From Haloarcula salina (GTDB taxonomy: Archaea > Halobacteriota > Halobacteria > Halobacteriales > Haloarculaceae), in contig NZ_WRXL01000004.1 of assembly GCF_010119195.1 (NCBI RefSeq), forward strand, positions 365,704-429,703: a DNA stretch of 64,000 nt, read 5' to 3'. Within the stretch, counting starts at the first letter, position 1. Each line of letters opens with the position of its first letter. Shown here one piece after another: positions 1 through 8,622 of the stretch. Made by a program: the position numbers and the translations under genes. Under the pieces are notes generated by a model. The model worked only from the letters and a program-made list of their open reading frames with translations. It was not told where the DNA came from and made no database searches.

Positions 1-194
1 ACCTCACGCTCGCGACCGGGCCGGCACCGGTCGAAGAAGCGGCGGAGACGGAACCGGCGGTCGAGATCGGCCACGACGAGTACGACCCGAAGGGGACGGC
101 GGCGCTGGTCGCCTTCTACTTCGTGCTGATCGCCCTGCTGTGGGTGTTCATGTACTTCGTGGAGTTCCTCGGCCGCGTCACGGTGATCGGGTGA
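1..194 (+). CDS. cbaD: ba3-type cytochrome oxidase small subunit (5'-truncated)
   Basis: Only the C-terminal part is present; the frame is open from base 3 to the TGA at 192-194. About 20 acidic residues (EEAAETEPAVEIGHDEYDPK) precede one hydrophobic helix (ALVAFYFVLIALLWVFMYF) and a short tail ending GRVTVIG, the layout of a single-span accessory subunit. It lies 4 bp before the CuA subunit gene. A small membrane gene followed by subunit II and then subunit I is the order I recall for the Natronomonas pharaonis cbaDBAC operon, so the symbol is given by position and topology rather than by a diagnostic motif. Confidence 0.6.
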   Translation, partial: LTLATGPAPVEEAAETEPAVEIGHDEYDPKGTAALVAFYFVLIALLWVFMYFVEFLGRVTVIG

Positions 195-198
195 TACC

Positions 199-765
199 AT
201 GCAGGTTCATAGATTCGAAAAGGTCTGGCTCGGCGCAGCGCTCCTGCTCATCGTCGGCTTCATCGCCACGGTCGCCTACGGCAGCGTCGGCGTCGGCGTC
301 GCGATGGTCGACGACTCGGGCGGGCAGATCAACGCGCAGGCGGTACAGAGCGGTAACACCGGAACGCAGTTCGACGACCCCGGCGTGGTCCGGGAGGGCG
401 AGGACCACTACGCCGTCTACGTCGTCGCCCGGCAGTTCCAGTTCGTCCCCGGGTCCGGTGACGACCCGATTCGCGTGCCAGCGGACGCGAAGGTCACGTT
501 CCGCGTGACCAGCGCGGACGTGGTTCACGGCTTCGCCGTGGTCGAGACCAACATCAACACGATGGTCATCCCCGGGCAGGTCGCGGAGGTCTCGGCGCGC
601 TTCGACGAGCCCGGCACGTACGGACTGGTCTGTCACGAGTACTGCGGAGCGGCCCACCACACGATGGGCGGTTCCGTCGAAGTCGTCCCACAGGACGAGT
701 ACGAATCCCAGCAACAACAGAGTATGAACGAGACACAGCTGCAATCCCCGGAGGTGGGTAACTGA
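199..765 (+). CDS. cbaB: ba3-type cytochrome oxidase subunit II (CuA protein)
   Basis: This 188-residue protein takes electrons from a small donor such as halocyanin and passes them to subunit I in the membrane. One N-terminal helix (about residues 9-31) anchors an exposed cupredoxin domain. The binuclear CuA ligand set is complete: His110 in VVHGF, then Cys145, Glu147, Cys149, His153 and Met156 in the CHEYCGAAHHTM segment. The length matches short ba3-type subunit II proteins rather than long caa3 types. A Gln/Ser-rich tail follows the fold. Its TGA overlaps the ATG of the subunit I gene by one base, which suggests translational coupling. Confidence 0.93.
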   Translation: MQVHRFEKVWLGAALLLIVGFIATVAYGSVGVGVAMVDDSGGQINAQAVQSGNTGTQFDDPGVVREGEDHYAVYVVARQFQFVPGSGDDPIRVPADAKVTFRVTSADVVHGFAVVETNINTMVIPGQVAEVSARFDEPGTYGLVCHEYCGAAHHTMGGSVEVVPQDEYESQQQQSMNETQLQSPEVGN

Positions 766-2453
766 TGGTGTTCGTCGATTCCTATCCGAAAACGTCAAAA
801 CTCGTCAGAAGCGAGTTCATCGTCGCCTTCGTCGCGCTCGGTATCGGCGCGCTGTTCGGCGTGATCCAGGCGCTTCACCGGACCGGCGCGTTCCGCGGGT
901 TCGTCAGTTCGGCCGACTACTACACCCTCCTGACGGCCCACGGCGTCCTCCTCGCGCTGGTGTTCACGACGTTCTTCATCGCGGGGCTGTTCGCGTGGGC
1001 CGTCTCCAGCAGTCTCGAGCGCGAACTGCCACAGCGCCTCGCCTGGCCGGCCTTCTGGATCATGCTCACCGGGACCGTGCTGGCCGCCGTGGCCATCCTC
1101 GGTGGCCTGTTCGGCGCGCCGTCGGTGTTCGGCCACTCGCTGAGCGCCGACGTGCTCTTCACCTTCTACGCGCCGATGAAGGCCCACCCCGCGTTCTACA
1201 TCGGGGCCGCGCTCATCATCGTCGGCTCCTGGATCGCCGGGGCCGCCTACTTCAAGGCACTCTGGGAGTGGCGCTCGGACAACCCCGACGAGCGCATCCC
1301 GCTGCAGACGTTCATGGTGCTGACGACGATGCTGATGTGGTACATCTCCACCATCGGCGTCGCCGTCGAAGTCGTCGTCTTCCTGATCCCGTGGTCGCTC
1401 GGGCTCATCCAGAACGTCGACCCGCTGCTGACCCGGACGCTGTTCTGGTACTTCGGCCACCCGGTCGTGTACTTCTGGCTCATGCCGGCGTACCTCGTCT
1501 GGTACACGATCCTGCCGAAGCTCGCCGGCGGGCGACTGTTCAGCGACCCGCTCGCGCGCGTGGTCTTCGTCGCCTTCCTGTTGCTTTCGACCCCGGTCGG
1601 CTTCCACCACCAGTACGTCGACCCCGGCATCCCCGAGGGCTACAAGTTCATCGCGATGACGAACACGATGTTCCTGCTGTTGCCCTCGCTTCTGACGGCT
1701 TTCACCGTGGTCGCCTCGCTCGAACACGGAGCGCGCCAGAACGGCGGCTCCGGCTACCTCTCGTGGCTCAGGAACCTCCCGTGGGACGAACCGGCCTTCT
1801 CGGGCTGTGCGCTGGCCGGTCTGATGTTCGCCGCCGGCGGCTTCTCCGGCATGATCAACGCCGGGATGAACATCAACTACCTCATTCACAACACCATCTG
1901 GGTGCCCGGCCACTTCCACCTCACCGTCGGCACAGCGTTCGCGCTGACGGCGATGGCGATCAGCTACTGGCTGGTCCCGCAGCTCACCGGCAAGCCGCTT
2001 CGCCAGCGCAGTCTGGCCGTCCTCCAGCCGTACGTCTGGTTCGTCGGCATGGCGCTGATGTCGAACGCGATGCACCGCGCCGGGCTGGCCGGCATCCCCC
2101 GGCGGACCGCCGAGCCGACCTACGACGAGTTCGCCTTCCAGGGCGTCGCCGGGACGGTCGCCGAGATGCGCCTCCAGATCGCTATCGGCGGCTTCCTGCT
2201 GTTCGTCGGCGCCGCGCTGTTCCTCGTGGTGATGGCGGACACGCTGCTCGCCCGCCGCGGCGGGACGCTGTCTGTCAACGGCAGCATCCCGGACCCGCTG
2301 TCCGGGCCGGAGCACAGCCCGCGCATCCTCGACAACTACAAGCTCTGGACGGCCATCGCCCTGCTGCTCATCGTCATCGCGTACGGCCCGCCGCTGGCCA
2401 GCATGGTCATCGACGGCATCTTCGCGCCCGGTAGCCCGCCGATCCCCGTCTAA
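765..2453 (+). CDS. cbaA: ba3-type cytochrome oxidase subunit I
   Basis: Catalytic haem-copper subunit (562 aa, about 13 membrane helices) that reduces oxygen to water and pumps protons. Visible ligands are His59 (TAHGVLLALVF) and His385 for the low-spin haem, His232 with Tyr236 (GHPVVYFWLMP) and His281/His282 (GFHHQYVDPG) for CuB, and His383 (VPGHFHLTVG) for the high-spin haem. Tyr four residues after the first CuB His would form the usual His-Tyr cross-link. No Glu lies in the D-channel position of mitochondrial-type oxidases, in keeping with the B-type (ba3) family. It follows subunit II by TGATG overlap. Confidence 0.95.
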   Translation: MVFVDSYPKTSKLVRSEFIVAFVALGIGALFGVIQALHRTGAFRGFVSSADYYTLLTAHGVLLALVFTTFFIAGLFAWAVSSSLERELPQRLAWPAFWIMLTGTVLAAVAILGGLFGAPSVFGHSLSADVLFTFYAPMKAHPAFYIGAALIIVGSWIAGAAYFKALWEWRSDNPDERIPLQTFMVLTTMLMWYISTIGVAVEVVVFLIPWSLGLIQNVDPLLTRTLFWYFGHPVVYFWLMPAYLVWYTILPKLAGGRLFSDPLARVVFVAFLLLSTPVGFHHQYVDPGIPEGYKFIAMTNTMFLLLPSLLTAFTVVASLEHGARQNGGSGYLSWLRNLPWDEPAFSGCALAGLMFAAGGFSGMINAGMNINYLIHNTIWVPGHFHLTVGTAFALTAMAISYWLVPQLTGKPLRQRSLAVLQPYVWFVGMALMSNAMHRAGLAGIPRRTAEPTYDEFAFQGVAGTVAEMRLQIAIGGFLLFVGAALFLVVMADTLLARRGGTLSVNGSIPDPLSGPEHSPRILDNYKLWTAIALLLIVIAYGPPLASMVIDGIFAPGSPPIPV

Positions 2454-2469
2454 CACCCCCTCTCACATC

Positions 2470-3024
2470 ATGTTCGAAGACGTCGACGGACCGGAACAGA
2501 AGACGCTCATCCGCCTCCTCATCGTCATCGGCATCGGCCTGCCGATCCTCATCGAGGTGGCCACCTTCGGGAGCATGCTGGGCCACCACGTCGTCGGTGA
2601 CGGCGGCGATGGCGGTGACGCAGCCACCGGAACGCCCACGGCCGTCGAGACGGGAGCCGTCGCCGGCGACGAGATTCTCGACGAGCCGAACCTGACGGCG
2701 CGAATCGCGTCGGCCTCGGTCGTCACAGAGAACGACGGCTGGCGGGTCACCCTCACGGTGAACGCCACGAACACCGGGCAGACACCTGCCGCCGTGCGCC
2801 TCGGTGGCGTCACCAGTCGGAGCGGGTCGACCGTCGACGGGGCCGCGTCGACGGACCGGATCCAGCCGGGCGAGTCGGCGTCGGTGACCGAATCGTGGCT
2901 CCTGCCGCCCGGCGAGCGGCCCGGCAGCCTCACCGTCACGACCGTGCGGTACCCGCCGGACGGCACGCCGGAAACGGAGACACACACCGTGACGCTCGGC
3001 GACATCCCGGTTTCCAACCGGTGA
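2470..3024 (+). CDS. membrane-anchored accessory protein of the ba3 oxidase operon
   Basis: The 184-residue product has one N-terminal hydrophobic helix (about residues 14-40, LIRLLIVIGIGLPILIEV) and a beta-rich exterior domain of about 130 residues with Thr/Ser and Asp, lacking Cys and obvious metal ligands. It begins 14 bp after subunit I, so it is very likely co-transcribed and may be a fourth subunit or an assembly factor. The exterior domain (TLTVNATNTGQTPAAVRLGG) resembles the DUF4352-like immunoglobulin folds found in lipoproteins. N. pharaonis has a gene called cbaC at a similar position, but I cannot confirm homology, so no symbol is given. Confidence 0.7.
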   Translation: MFEDVDGPEQKTLIRLLIVIGIGLPILIEVATFGSMLGHHVVGDGGDGGDAATGTPTAVETGAVAGDEILDEPNLTARIASASVVTENDGWRVTLTVNATNTGQTPAAVRLGGVTSRSGSTVDGAASTDRIQPGESASVTESWLLPPGERPGSLTVTTVRYPPDGTPETETHTVTLGDIPVSNR

Positions 3025-3072
3025 GATCCGTGGGAACCGTTTTTGCCTCCGGGGCGTGAACAATCCTGAAGG

Positions 3073-3381
3073 ATGACAGAACATCACCCGCGGAAGGGAA
3101 TCGAACTGTACCGAGAAGACGACACCTACGTCGTGCTGTTCGATCTCCCCGACCACGATCCGTCGGACATCGAGGTCCGCTGGCGAAACGGGCGGCTTCA
3201 CGTCGAGGCCGTCGAGGGAACGTCGGGGGAGCGACACCGGGTGTTCCACCGGAGCATCGGCCTCTCCAGTCCAATCGAGGGTCACGACATCTCGGCGTCG
3301 TACGAGGACGGCGTCCTCACGGTCACTGCGCCGATCAGCGACGAGACGCCGGAAGACCACCAGATCGACGTGGAGTACTGA
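3073..3381 (+). CDS. Hsp20/alpha-crystallin family small chaperone
   Basis: A 102-residue protein that consists almost wholly of an alpha-crystallin domain: it begins near YREDDTYVVLFDLPDHDPSDIEV and ends with the diagnostic YEDGVLTVTAPI strand. Such proteins hold unfolding proteins in an oligomeric state without ATP. The usual N-terminal arm is nearly absent and the C-terminal I-x-I anchor is not clear (the end reads HQIDVEY), so it may form small oligomers only. It lies 48 bp after the oxidase operon, and an AT-rich GTTTTTGCC lies about 30 bp before the start, so separate transcription is possible. Confidence 0.85.
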   Translation: MTEHHPRKGIELYREDDTYVVLFDLPDHDPSDIEVRWRNGRLHVEAVEGTSGERHRVFHRSIGLSSPIEGHDISASYEDGVLTVTAPISDETPEDHQIDVEY

Positions 3382-3409
3382 CGGCGGGCCAGACGGACTG
3401 TTGCCGGAA

Positions 3410-4702
3410 CTACTCGCCTCGCGAGTCGCAGTTGGGGCAGCGACTCGCGCCGGGTGAGACCACTTCCCCGCAGTTCGGACAGTGTCGGTCAGGCGACCCC
3501 GCTCGGCGCTCTGGCGTGAACACCGACGTGTCGTCGATCCACTCGTCCGAGTCCGCCGATTCGGACGGAGTCTCTACGCGTTCGGTCCGACTGGGGTCCG
3601 TCTCGGCCGTCACGGCTTCGTCCGTCACGGACTCATCGGCCCGAGCACCGTCGACCGCGGGCGCGTCGGTCGCCGATCCGTCACCCGGGGGCGACGGCTC
3701 AGCGGCCGCCGTCTCGCCCGGCGAATACACCCGCGTCCCGGTGTGTCGCGTCGCGTCCGAACCGCCGATATCGGCTGTCGATTCTTCTGGTTCCGCCGGC
3801 GGGCTCGAACGGTCCGATTCTTCTGTATCAGTCGGAGCACCCTCAGATTCGGCGTCGCGCGTCGCCACCGGCGGCATGATTGGGAATCGCTGGTCCGGCC
3901 GTCGTTGCGGGTCTGCGAGCGGGGCGCGCGATCGAACGACGGCCCCGACGGCGGACTGCACGACGAGATAGGCTGCTACCAGCGTCCCCGGAACGGCGAC
4001 GGCGGCGGTGACCGCCACCGTCGGCGTGACGGCAGTCGCGTCGAGAACGGGACCGACCGTCCGGTCGACACCGGCCCGGGCCGGCCAGTCGACCGCCGTC
4101 GGAACGTCGAGGACGGTTGCCCGAGCAAGCCACCCGACGGCGAACGTGAGCGCCGTCAAGAACACGAGCACCGAGAGCGCCGCGGGTGACGAGAGGGTGT
4201 ACACCCGGTGGCCGTAGGCGACGGTGCGTACGACGAGGTGTGCCGTCGCGGCCACAGCCAGGACCGTCAGCGCGCCGCTCCGACCGAGCGCCACGCTGAG
4301 AACGAGACAGCACGCGAGCGCGACGCCGGGAACGACCAGCAACAGGGCGGGGTGGTCGAACCGGTACGCGTCGGCGAGGTTGCCGTAGTCGTTTCGGAGC
4401 CGTCGGTTGACGAGCCAGACGGCCACCAGCGACGGGACCACGAGCCACGCGACGGCCGCGACGGCGACTGTCGCAGTGATCTCGACGCCACCGGCCGCGG
4501 CGAACGTCGTGCTATCGAGCTTCGGTGCGACGCGGCGCAGTGCGAGCCCGGTGGCGACGACCCAGGCGCCGTACGCGACCCATGCCAGAACCAATCCGAG
4601 AAACAGCCAGCGTTCAGCCCGCAGTACGGAGACGGATTCGCGGAGTTCCGTGACCAGTCGTCCGCGGGGGGACGACCGGCCCGTTCCCGACCGACCGCTC
4701 AC
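3410..4702 (-). CDS. polytopic membrane protein with Ser/Thr/acid-rich tail and C-terminal zinc ribbon
   Basis: No characterised family recognised. The 430-residue protein starts with GTG. About six membrane helices lie between residues 28 and 258, followed by a roughly 140-residue low-complexity tail rich in Ser, Thr, Glu, Asp and Pro. The end is one zinc ribbon, HCPNCGEVVSPGASRCPNC, with two CxxC knuckles. It is the last gene of the minus-strand signalling operon, starting 6 bp after the FHA protein stop. Inference: the cytoplasmic tail is a plausible phosphorylation substrate for the operon kinase and a docking site for the FHA proteins, which would put the signal at the membrane. No transport or enzyme motif is visible. 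Confidence 0.75.
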   Translation of the reverse strand: MSGRSGTGRSSPRGRLVTELRESVSVLRAERWLFLGLVLAWVAYGAWVVATGLALRRVAPKLDSTTFAAAGGVEITATVAVAAVAWLVVPSLVAVWLVNRRLRNDYGNLADAYRFDHPALLLVVPGVALACCLVLSVALGRSGALTVLAVAATAHLVVRTVAYGHRVYTLSSPAALSVLVFLTALTFAVGWLARATVLDVPTAVDWPARAGVDRTVGPVLDATAVTPTVAVTAAVAVPGTLVAAYLVVQSAVGAVVRSRAPLADPQRRPDQRFPIMPPVATRDAESEGAPTDTEESDRSSPPAEPEESTADIGGSDATRHTGTRVYSPGETAAAEPSPPGDGSATDAPAVDGARADESVTDEAVTAETDPSRTERVETPSESADSDEWIDDTSVFTPERRAGSPDRHCPNCGEVVSPGASRCPNCDSRGE

Positions 4703-4708
4703 GCGTCG

Positions 4709-5926
4709 TCACCGAGCCCGAATGGCGATGGTGACCACGCCGGAGAGTTCGAGTTCGTCACCGGGTTCGACGCGCTCACGGTCACCTTTCTGGAGGGGCG
4801 TGCCGTTGAGCCGGGTCGGGTTGTCGCCCAGATCGACCAGGTAGTACCCGTCCTCCTCCCGGTCGAACCGGACGTGCTCGCGGTGGATCCGAACCGCCTC
4901 GTCCTCCGGCTGGCCGGCGTCGATGAGCGCTGCGCGGATCTCGCGGCCGACCCGGTCGCCGTCCGAAACGTCGATGTCGCGGCCCGCCACCGAGAGCACG
5001 AGTCCGTCGGGGACGGTCGGTTCGTCCGACGACTGCGAGGACAGGGCCTCGACGGCGCCACCGGTCGGCGACCCGTCGGCGGCCGAGTCGTCGCCCGAAC
5101 CCGTTTCGCTCGCGCCGTTCCGGTGGGCGTCGAGGTTCTCGCCGCAGTTGATACAGAAGCTCGCGTCGTCGTCGACGGCCGTGCCGCACTCCGGACACGC
5201 GTCGAGCGGTTCGGGGCCGCCGGCCGAGATCTCCTGCACGTCAGCCCCGCAGTCGAGACAGAAGTTCGCGTCGGCGTCGAGTTCCCGCCCGCAGTCCGGG
5301 CAGTCGATAGTGTCCGGCTCGTTCACCGGTTCACCATCATCAGTCTGTTCGTCCGTGGGTTCGGCGTCGCCGGTCCGCTCGCCCGCCGGTTCGGCGTCGC
5401 CTGTCTGTTCCTCTGTCGGTTCAGCATCATCGGGCCGCTCGTCCGCCGGTTCGGCGTCGTTCGGGACTGAGTCGCCGTCGGTCGGGACGTCGTGCTCGGC
5501 GGCCGCTGGTGCCTTCGAATCGGCCTCGTGGTCGGGAGACGGTGTCGCGTCGTCGCCATCGTGGTCCGCTGATGCGTGTGCGTCCACCGCCCCGTCGGCC
5601 GTCGCATCGGCGGCCACTGCCGGGGTGTCGCGGCGCTGGTCGTCGACGGCCTCGGCCGGCACCGCCTCAACCGGAGTGTCGGCTTCCTCGGCGTGGTGAC
5701 CGTTCGACGCTGGGCCGGGTGTCGAAGGCAGTCGTTCTGGCGACGCGGTGTCTTCGAGCAGTTCGACGTCGGCCGTCGTCCCCTCGCCGCCGGCGTCTCC
5801 CTCCTCGATATCGCCGTCGTACTGCCACTCGCCGCAATCTGGATTCGTACACCACCCGCCCGCGACGGCCGGGTCGAAGTCGGCGTCGCAGATGGGGCAC
5901 TGTACGGTTCGGTCGGGTTCGGGCAT
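4709..5926 (-). CDS. zinc-ribbon and FHA domain adaptor protein
   Basis: 405 residues in a modular layout. An N-terminal zinc-binding module has Cys10, Cys13, Cys26 and Cys31. A long disordered Ala/Asp/Glu linker contains five decapeptide repeats. Two double-CxxC zinc ribbons follow (CPDCGRELDADANFCLDCG and ACPECGTAVDDDASFCINCG), then a C-terminal FHA domain (about residues 310-405) with GDRVGREIR and the TRLNGTPL turn. FHA domains bind phosphothreonine peptides, so this is probably a reader of the kinase encoded two genes upstream. It has its own AT-rich box at 5955-5964 as well as lying in the operon. Partners are unknown. Confidence 0.82.
   Translation of the reverse strand: MPEPDRTVQCPICDADFDPAVAGGWCTNPDCGEWQYDGDIEEGDAGGEGTTADVELLEDTASPERLPSTPGPASNGHHAEEADTPVEAVPAEAVDDQRRDTPAVAADATADGAVDAHASADHDGDDATPSPDHEADSKAPAAAEHDVPTDGDSVPNDAEPADERPDDAEPTEEQTGDAEPAGERTGDAEPTDEQTDDGEPVNEPDTIDCPDCGRELDADANFCLDCGADVQEISAGGPEPLDACPECGTAVDDDASFCINCGENLDAHRNGASETGSGDDSAADGSPTGGAVEALSSQSSDEPTVPDGLVLSVAGRDIDVSDGDRVGREIRAALIDAGQPEDEAVRIHREHVRFDREEDGYYLVDLGDNPTRLNGTPLQKGDRERVEPGDELELSGVVTIAIRAR
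5328..5459 (-). repeat. 30-bp in-frame tandem repeat inside the FHA gene
   Basis: On the plus strand the word GGTTCRSCRTCR recurs at 5328, 5358, 5388, 5418 and 5448, an exact 30-bp period. In the protein it gives decapeptides of the form D-A-E-P-x-x-E-x-x-x (for example DAEPADERPD, DAEPTEEQTG, DAEPAGERTG). The copies differ mainly at third positions and at the variable residues. Such a repeat can gain or lose copies between strains. Confidence 0.85.
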
Positions 5927-5954
5927 GATATTCGTTTGGGAATAATTGGGGAGG

Positions 5955-5964
5955 AAATAAAATA
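5955..5964 (-). promoter_or_regulatory. TATA-like box for the FHA gene
   Basis: On the minus strand it reads TATTTTATTT, in an AT-rich island (5936-5985) within GC-rich DNA. It lies 29-38 bp upstream of the ATG at 5926, the spacing expected for a leaderless haloarchaeal transcript. It would let the FHA and membrane genes be made apart from the upstream operon genes. Confidence 0.55.
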
Positions 5965-5987
5965 CTTACTCCCGCTAAACTTTCTCA

Positions 5988-7331
5988 CTATTCGTCTGTC
6001 ATAATCACCGTGTCACGTTCGGAGATATCGATGTCGGGGTCGATGTCGCGGATCGGGATGCCGCCGTCATCCGGCGTTTCCGGAAGCGCGTCGTCGGCGA
6101 ACAAGAGCACCGAAACGTTGTCTTTCCCACCGCGGTCGTTCGCCAGCGTGACGAGGTCGCGACTGGCGGCGTCGAGCGAGGCCGATTCGAGCACGAGGTC
6201 ACGGATGTCGTCGTCCGTGACGACCCGCTCGCGGATCCTATCGGCGACCTCCTCGGAGCCGTCGGACTCGACGTACTCCTCGTACAGTTGGGGGGCGTCG
6301 GTCTGCGCGTCGATGAGGCCGTCGCTCGTCGTCACGACGGTGTCTTCGGCATACAGGCGGACGGTGCGCGTATCGACATCCACGGACGCGCGCTCCGGGT
6401 CTTCGTAGCCCGAGCCACCGAGCGCGCGCGTGATCTCGTTGCCGTTCGGGTGAACGTGGGCCTCCACGGGGTCGATCTCGCCGCTGTCTTCCCACTCCTG
6501 GACCACGGCGTGGTCACGGGTGAGCGCCGAGATCGTCTCGCGAGCGCCGTTGACGACGTACGCTCGGCTGTCGCCGACCCACCCGTAGTGGAGTTTGCCG
6601 TCGACGTAAATGCCCGCGACCACGGTCGTGTAGGACTGCGTCCCGGTCTCGTCGGCGTAGCGGATAATCTCGCGGTGCGCCGCCGTGATCGCCTCCGCCA
6701 CGGCGTCTCGAATCTCGCCCTCACCGGGCGGATCCGGCAGGACCCCGCGGGCCACGTCGACGTCGAACCCGTTCGGGTAGCTCCGGGCCGTCCGAATCGC
6801 CATCGGCGCGAGCTCCTCTGCCACGACCGTCGTGGCGATGTACGACGCCACGTCGCCCGCGTCGTGGCCGCCAGCGCCGTCTGCGACGACGAACACGGCG
6901 GCCGAACGGTTCATCGGCCGACCGCGATCGGACTCGGCGCCCTCGCCCGTGTCGTCCGCGTCGGTGGTACCGCTCGCCCCGAGCCCGGTCTGGGCCGCGG
7001 TCGCCGCGTCGTCGCCGTACTCCTCCTCGGCGTCGGATCCCGTGTCGTCGCGTTCTCCGTCCGTCTCTCCGGCCGCTCCCGAGTCGTCGTCCGCGTCGGA
7101 GGCTCCGACTTCGCCGTCGTCAACCGAGCCGAGTTCGCCGTCCTCGCCGTCCGTCTCGGCCGCTGGATTCAGGTCCGCGGCCGCTGCGTCTGCCTCCTCG
7201 TCGGCCGGTCGGTCCTGGCCGCGGTAGCCGTCGCGGTGGCCCTCCTCGAACACCGTCACGGAGACGCTGTCCTCGTTGATTCCCTGTCCTCGCTTCCGCT
7301 CGCCGATGTCGTAGTTGGTGCTGTATCTCAT
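5988..7331 (-). CDS. PP2C-family protein phosphatase with acidic insert
   Basis: 447-residue PPM/PP2C Ser/Thr phosphatase, expected to reverse the action of the adjacent kinase. Metal and catalytic motifs are visible: NED at 19-21, DGAGG at 151-155, GDSR at 257-260, SDGL at 340-343 and KDN at 407-409. The first two motifs are normally close together. Here they are separated by about 105 residues (38-142) of Asp/Glu/Gly/Ala-rich sequence with almost no hydrophobic residues, so an acidic loop seems to be inserted into the catalytic core. The start overlaps the kinase stop (ATGA), showing tight coupling of kinase and phosphatase synthesis. Confidence 0.9.
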   Translation of the reverse strand: MRYSTNYDIGERKRGQGINEDSVSVTVFEEGHRDGYRGQDRPADEEADAAAADLNPAAETDGEDGELGSVDDGEVGASDADDDSGAAGETDGERDDTGSDAEEEYGDDAATAAQTGLGASGTTDADDTGEGAESDRGRPMNRSAAVFVVADGAGGHDAGDVASYIATTVVAEELAPMAIRTARSYPNGFDVDVARGVLPDPPGEGEIRDAVAEAITAAHREIIRYADETGTQSYTTVVAGIYVDGKLHYGWVGDSRAYVVNGARETISALTRDHAVVQEWEDSGEIDPVEAHVHPNGNEITRALGGSGYEDPERASVDVDTRTVRLYAEDTVVTTSDGLIDAQTDAPQLYEEYVESDGSEEVADRIRERVVTDDDIRDLVLESASLDAASRDLVTLANDRGGKDNVSVLLFADDALPETPDDGGIPIRDIDPDIDISERDTVIMTDE

Positions 7332-8566
7332 GACTCCTCCGGGTGGAACTCGAACGTGACGCCGTAGGTCGGGTGAACGAGCGATACCAGGTCGCCGTCC
7401 CTGAGCCGGATCGACTCCGGTGGAACGTTGCCGTGTCTGTCAGTCGGGTCCTCTCCCTCGGTCCGCAGTCGCTCGCGGCCCGGCGAGGAGAGCACGCGCT
7501 GCCAGCCGGCCCCCTTCTGGACGAAGGTGCCGTTGAGGCTCCGGTCGTGGAGGTACCAGTCGCCGTCCTCGGTGTCGAACTGGACCTGGACCGAGGAGAT
7601 GTACTCGCCCTGCGGATCCTCGATGGTGATCGACGCGGACGGGCCGTTCGCGCCCTCGCGACCGATCGTGTCACCGGGCTCGACCGTGAACCGCGTCCCC
7701 GCCTGGATGTACGTGATCGAGGCGGTCGCCGGCGGTCCGGGGTCCTTGCGTTCGAGGACCTCCTTCAGGACGGTCGCGTTCCGGTACCGATCGCGGTAGT
7801 CGGTCTGCGTCGCGCGCTCGACGATTTCGGCCAGGTAGTCCTCGCAGTCCGCGCCGAAGGCCTGTGGATTCACGCCGTCTTTCTTCGGGACGCTCCCCTT
7901 GAGCAGGAAGAGCAGGATCTTCCCGATGGAGTACACGTCGGACCACGGCCCCTGGCGAACGTCGGTGCGGCTCGCTTCGGCCACTTCGCGGGGCTTGAAC
8001 GGCCCCAGGATGGTCGTCCCGTTGTTCCCGGTCGAGGGATCGCCCGAGGCGTCGAAGCCGGTCGCCGTGTTGAAGTCGATGAGCGTGGGCGTGATGTCCG
8101 GCGTGAGCATCACGTTCTCCGGCTTCAGATCGCGGTAGACGATCTCGTTCTCGTGGAGGAACCCCATCGCGTCACAGAGGTCGATCCCGATCTGGCGCAC
8201 CTGGTCGGTGTCCGCGATGGGACCGTGCTGGTCGATGACCTCGTCGAGTTCGATGCCGTCCGTGACGAGTTCGACCACGAGGAAGGGCACGTCGCGCTCC
8301 CTGACGGTGTCGTAGTAGTCCATCACGTTCTCGTGTCCGCCGGCGCGCCGGATGCGTTCGAGCGACTCCGCCTCCTTGCCGAAGTACTCCTCGATGATGG
8401 CGGGGTCGTTCTGTGACTCGGTGTAGTTCGGATGCTTGAGGACGACGGTGTCACCGGTCTCCGTGTCGCGGGCGCGGTAGGCCTTCGCGAAGCCGCCCTT
8501 GCCGAGGAACGCCTCCAGCTCGTATCGGCCGGCGACGACGTCGCCCGTCTCTGGTTCCCAGGTCAT
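7328..8566 (-). CDS. Hanks-type Ser/Thr protein kinase with C-terminal FHA domain
   Basis: 412 residues. The kinase domain spans about 14-275: glycine loop LGKGGFAKAY (21-30), Lys44 in VVLK, catalytic loop YRDLKPEN with Asp146, Lys148 and Asn151, and DFN at 164-166 where DFG is usual; Asp164, the metal ligand, is kept. A C-terminal FHA domain (about 300-400) contains TIGREG and the DRSLNGTFV turn that binds phosphothreonine. There are no membrane helices, unlike PknB-type receptors. The fused FHA suggests binding of its own or a partner's phosphorylated peptide. The VWA gene is upstream and the phosphatase gene downstream, overlapping by 4 bp. Confidence 0.92.
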   Translation of the reverse strand: MTWEPETGDVVAGRYELEAFLGKGGFAKAYRARDTETGDTVVLKHPNYTESQNDPAIIEEYFGKEAESLERIRRAGGHENVMDYYDTVRERDVPFLVVELVTDGIELDEVIDQHGPIADTDQVRQIGIDLCDAMGFLHENEIVYRDLKPENVMLTPDITPTLIDFNTATGFDASGDPSTGNNGTTILGPFKPREVAEASRTDVRQGPWSDVYSIGKILLFLLKGSVPKKDGVNPQAFGADCEDYLAEIVERATQTDYRDRYRNATVLKEVLERKDPGPPATASITYIQAGTRFTVEPGDTIGREGANGPSASITIEDPQGEYISSVQVQFDTEDGDWYLHDRSLNGTFVQKGAGWQRVLSSPGRERLRTEGEDPTDRHGNVPPESIRLRDGDLVSLVHPTYGVTFEFHPEES

Positions 8567-8622
8567 AACACGCTAGCTCGGCCGGCCGGCGACGGCTGCG
8601 CTGTCTCGACGGCGCGGCGCGG

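Noticed and set aside
795..2456. 553-codon open frame on the minus strand opposite cytochrome oxidase subunit I
   Set aside because: It is the antisense shadow of a gene with clear haem-copper ligands. The translation is Arg/Asp/Glu/Gly-rich with no domain, as expected from GC-rich codon bias.
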